Below are positions 5,190-6,469 of a stretch of DNA of 6,469 nucleotides, piece after piece. Made by a program: the position numbers and the translations under genes. How positions within the stretch are numbered: the first letter of the stretch is position 1; every line of letters begins with the position of its first letter. The stretch spans positions 1 to 6,469 of the forward strand of contig DUOU01000052.1 in assembly GCA_012838685.1 (NCBI GenBank), written 5' to 3'. The notes under the pieces are model-generated. The model had not been told where the DNA came from. It searched no databases and was given only the letters and a program-made list of their open reading frames with translations. This DNA is from Bacteroidota bacterium (GTDB lineage: Bacteria > Bacteroidota > Bacteroidia > Bacteroidales > VadinHA17).

Positions 5190-6005
5190 ATGCGAAGAAG
5201 AACCTTTATCAGAAACATCGCTCTGGCCAGTGGAATGATGGCCGTGGCTCCTATGGCAGCCTGTTCGGGAAACGAAGAGGATTATGATTTTCCGCTTATG
5301 GATCTGCATGTCCATCTAGCAGAAGACTTAACAATAGACGATATCATGGAGATTTCTAGGGCCACCAATATTCAATTCGGCATCGTAGAGAATCCCGGTG
5401 AAATGGTGTACGATGATGAATCATTGAGAGCTTATATAGAAATGCTCCGCCCTTATCCCGTCTATATAGGCCTGCAGCCCATGAGTCCGGGCTGGACAGC
5501 GAACTTCTCGCCCGAGGCGATAGCGGAACTCGACTATGTGCTGATGGATCCGCAGACCGTGCCCAATGGCAATAATTTCGGAGAGACACTCAGAATATGG
5601 AACGTTGATACCTATGTGGACGATACCGAATATTTTATGGAGGCCTATATGGACAGATACCTGGAGGTGATCAACAACAATGAACCTCTCACCACACTCG
5701 GCTGGCCCCTCTTCCTGCCGGCATGTATAGCGCGGGACTATTACAAACTATGGACCAAAGAACGTATGGAAACAATAATCACCGCCGTCAAAAACAGGGA
5801 CCTGAACATCGAAATAAACGATCTGGCCCACACGCCGCACGAAGAGTTTATCCTTATGGCGAAAGAAGAGGGGATAAAGTTCACTTTCGGTTCGGACACC
5901 GCTGACAATAAGGCTGGTAGGTTGAGCTATTGCAAGGAGATAGCCCGAAAATGCAAACTCACACGGAAGGATTTTTTTGTGCCAGATAGGGTTTTGCCGG
6001 CGTAA
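5190..6005 (+). CDS. Tat-exported lipoprotein, PHP-type metal-dependent hydrolase
   Basis: The protein has 271 residues. The N-terminus carries a twin-arginine signal (RRTFIR, residues 3-8, fitting RRxFLK), a hydrophobic stretch and a lipobox PMAAC with Cys25, so it should be exported folded and lipid-anchored. The mature part opens with MDLHVH (37-42), the DxHxH signature of the PHP/amidohydrolase metal site. Glu67, Asp120, His214/His217 and FGSD (Asp236) are plausible further ligands. PHP enzymes are usually phosphoesterases; the substrate here is unknown. Tat export agrees with metal loading in the cytoplasm. The stop at 6003-6005 gives FFVPDRVLPA as the end. A different frame continues with protein-like sequence, so a frameshift near 5988-5995 is possible. 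It converges with kdsB. The start is supported by the signal sequence and the -7 box upstream. Confidence 0.8.
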   Translation: MRRRTFIRNIALASGMMAVAPMAACSGNEEDYDFPLMDLHVHLAEDLTIDDIMEISRATNIQFGIVENPGEMVYDDESLRAYIEMLRPYPVYIGLQPMSPGWTANFSPEAIAELDYVLMDPQTVPNGNNFGETLRIWNVDTYVDDTEYFMEAYMDRYLEVINNNEPLTTLGWPLFLPACIARDYYKLWTKERMETIITAVKNRDLNIEINDLAHTPHEEFILMAKEEGIKFTFGSDTADNKAGRLSYCKEIARKCKLTRKDFFVPDRVLPA

Positions 6006-6089
6006 AAACTATCGAACCCATAGTGGCGGCTCCGGAATCTTATATCCGTTCCTGGAACGTAAAATGGTTTGTTGTCTTATCGGAGAGGG

Positions 6090-6469
6090 TCACAGATTCT
6101 TTTCGGTGATATTGGCCAGATCTTCGGGTGTGTCGATGCCTACCGACTCGTGGTCGGTCACGGCACAGCGTATCTTGTAGCCGTTTTCAAGCCATCGGTT
6201 CTGTTCCAGGCTTTCCGCCGTCTCAAGCGAACCTACCGGTAGTTTGGTTATCTCGCCCAGTGTGCCGGTTCTGTAGCCGTACATCCCTATGTGCTTGAAA
6301 AAGGTGTGCCTGCCGGTCCATTCTTCTGGGGCGACATCCCTGACAAAAGGTATGGGGCTCCTGCTGAAATAGAGGGCGTCCATGTTGGCCGCGACCACCA
6401 CCTTGACCTGGTTGGGGTTGTTGAGTTGCTCACCAACGCCCACTTTGCGTATCAACGTGGCCAGATGCA
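6090..6469 (-). CDS. kdsB: 3-deoxy-manno-octulosonate cytidylyltransferase (CMP-Kdo synthetase), C-terminal part
   Basis: The window holds about the last half of the protein; the start lies beyond the right edge. The frame stays open to 6469 (HLATLIRKVG-type sequence before the internal TTG at 6455), so no start should be placed here. Diagnostic segments, in order, are NPNQVKVVV, DALYFSRSPIPF, HTFFKHIGMYGYR, the Leu/Glu segment LETAESLEQNRWLENG and GIDTPEDL near the end; these are typical of KdsB. The enzyme activates Kdo with CTP (EC 2.7.7.38) in the cytoplasm, supplying CMP-Kdo for the lipopolysaccharide inner core. The catalytic N-terminal nucleotide-binding region is outside the window. 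It is transcribed toward the PHP gene, with about 85 bp between the two stops and no clear terminator hairpin. Confidence 0.93.
   Translation of the reverse strand, partial: HLATLIRKVGVGEQLNNPNQVKVVVAANMDALYFSRSPIPFVRDVAPEEWTGRHTFFKHIGMYGYRTGTLGEITKLPVGSLETAESLEQNRWLENGYKIRCAVTDHESVGIDTPEDLANITEKNL

Overview
The window looks like a piece of a Bacteroidota (probably Bacteroidales) chromosome. Three things point there: the kdsB end, whose protein reads like Bacteroidales CMP-Kdo synthetases; a TAnnTTTG-type -7 promoter box ahead of the lipoprotein gene; and weak Shine-Dalgarno sequences before most genes. Positions 1 to about 4850 are AT-rich, patchy and accessory in character. From about 4860 to the end the DNA is more GC-balanced and looks like core chromosome.

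Layout. (1) 5-526: a two-gene membrane pair, a 49-residue DUF5989 protein and an SxtJ-like protein. These normally accompany an O-carbamoyltransferase in surface-polysaccharide or natural-product loci, so this is probably the edge of such a locus. (2) 527-1298: a gene-free stretch of about 770 bp. It holds several bulged hairpins, two 17-bp palindromes of identical 8-1-8 design, a strikingly regular 10-bp-phased pyrimidine array (771-894) and a strong intrinsic terminator (899-935). (3) 1299-2391: two overlapping genes, a small membrane protein and a soluble protein built from two copies of a roughly 95-residue unit rich in YGS(K/R)(Y/F)S motifs. Their function is unknown. (4) 2392-2559: an intergenic element that shares a spaced motif with the DNA just downstream of the SxtJ gene. 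(5) 2560-3003: a small single-domain HD hydrolase of the SpoT/MESH1 type. (6) 3038-3775: a DUF169 protein whose last codons run into the 3' remnant of an IS3-family transposase. (7) 3972-4853: a Bro-N/Fic fusion, a predicted class III (C-terminally self-inhibited) AMP-transferase. (8) 4854-5189: a gap with a promoter. (9) 5190-6005: a Tat-exported, lipidated PHP-type metallohydrolase. (10) 6090-6469, minus strand: the C-terminal part of kdsB, cut by the window edge.

The accessory genes do not form one obvious pathway. They look like independently acquired cargo: a probable alarmone hydrolase, a Fic enzyme, an uncharacterised membrane/repeat-protein pair and an IS scar, separated by structured intergenic DNA. 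The best candidates for something undescribed are the 10-bp-phased array leading into a terminator, the two-gene YGS-repeat system, and the motif shared by the two gene-trailing elements. No integrase, CRISPR array, tRNA or rRNA is visible.
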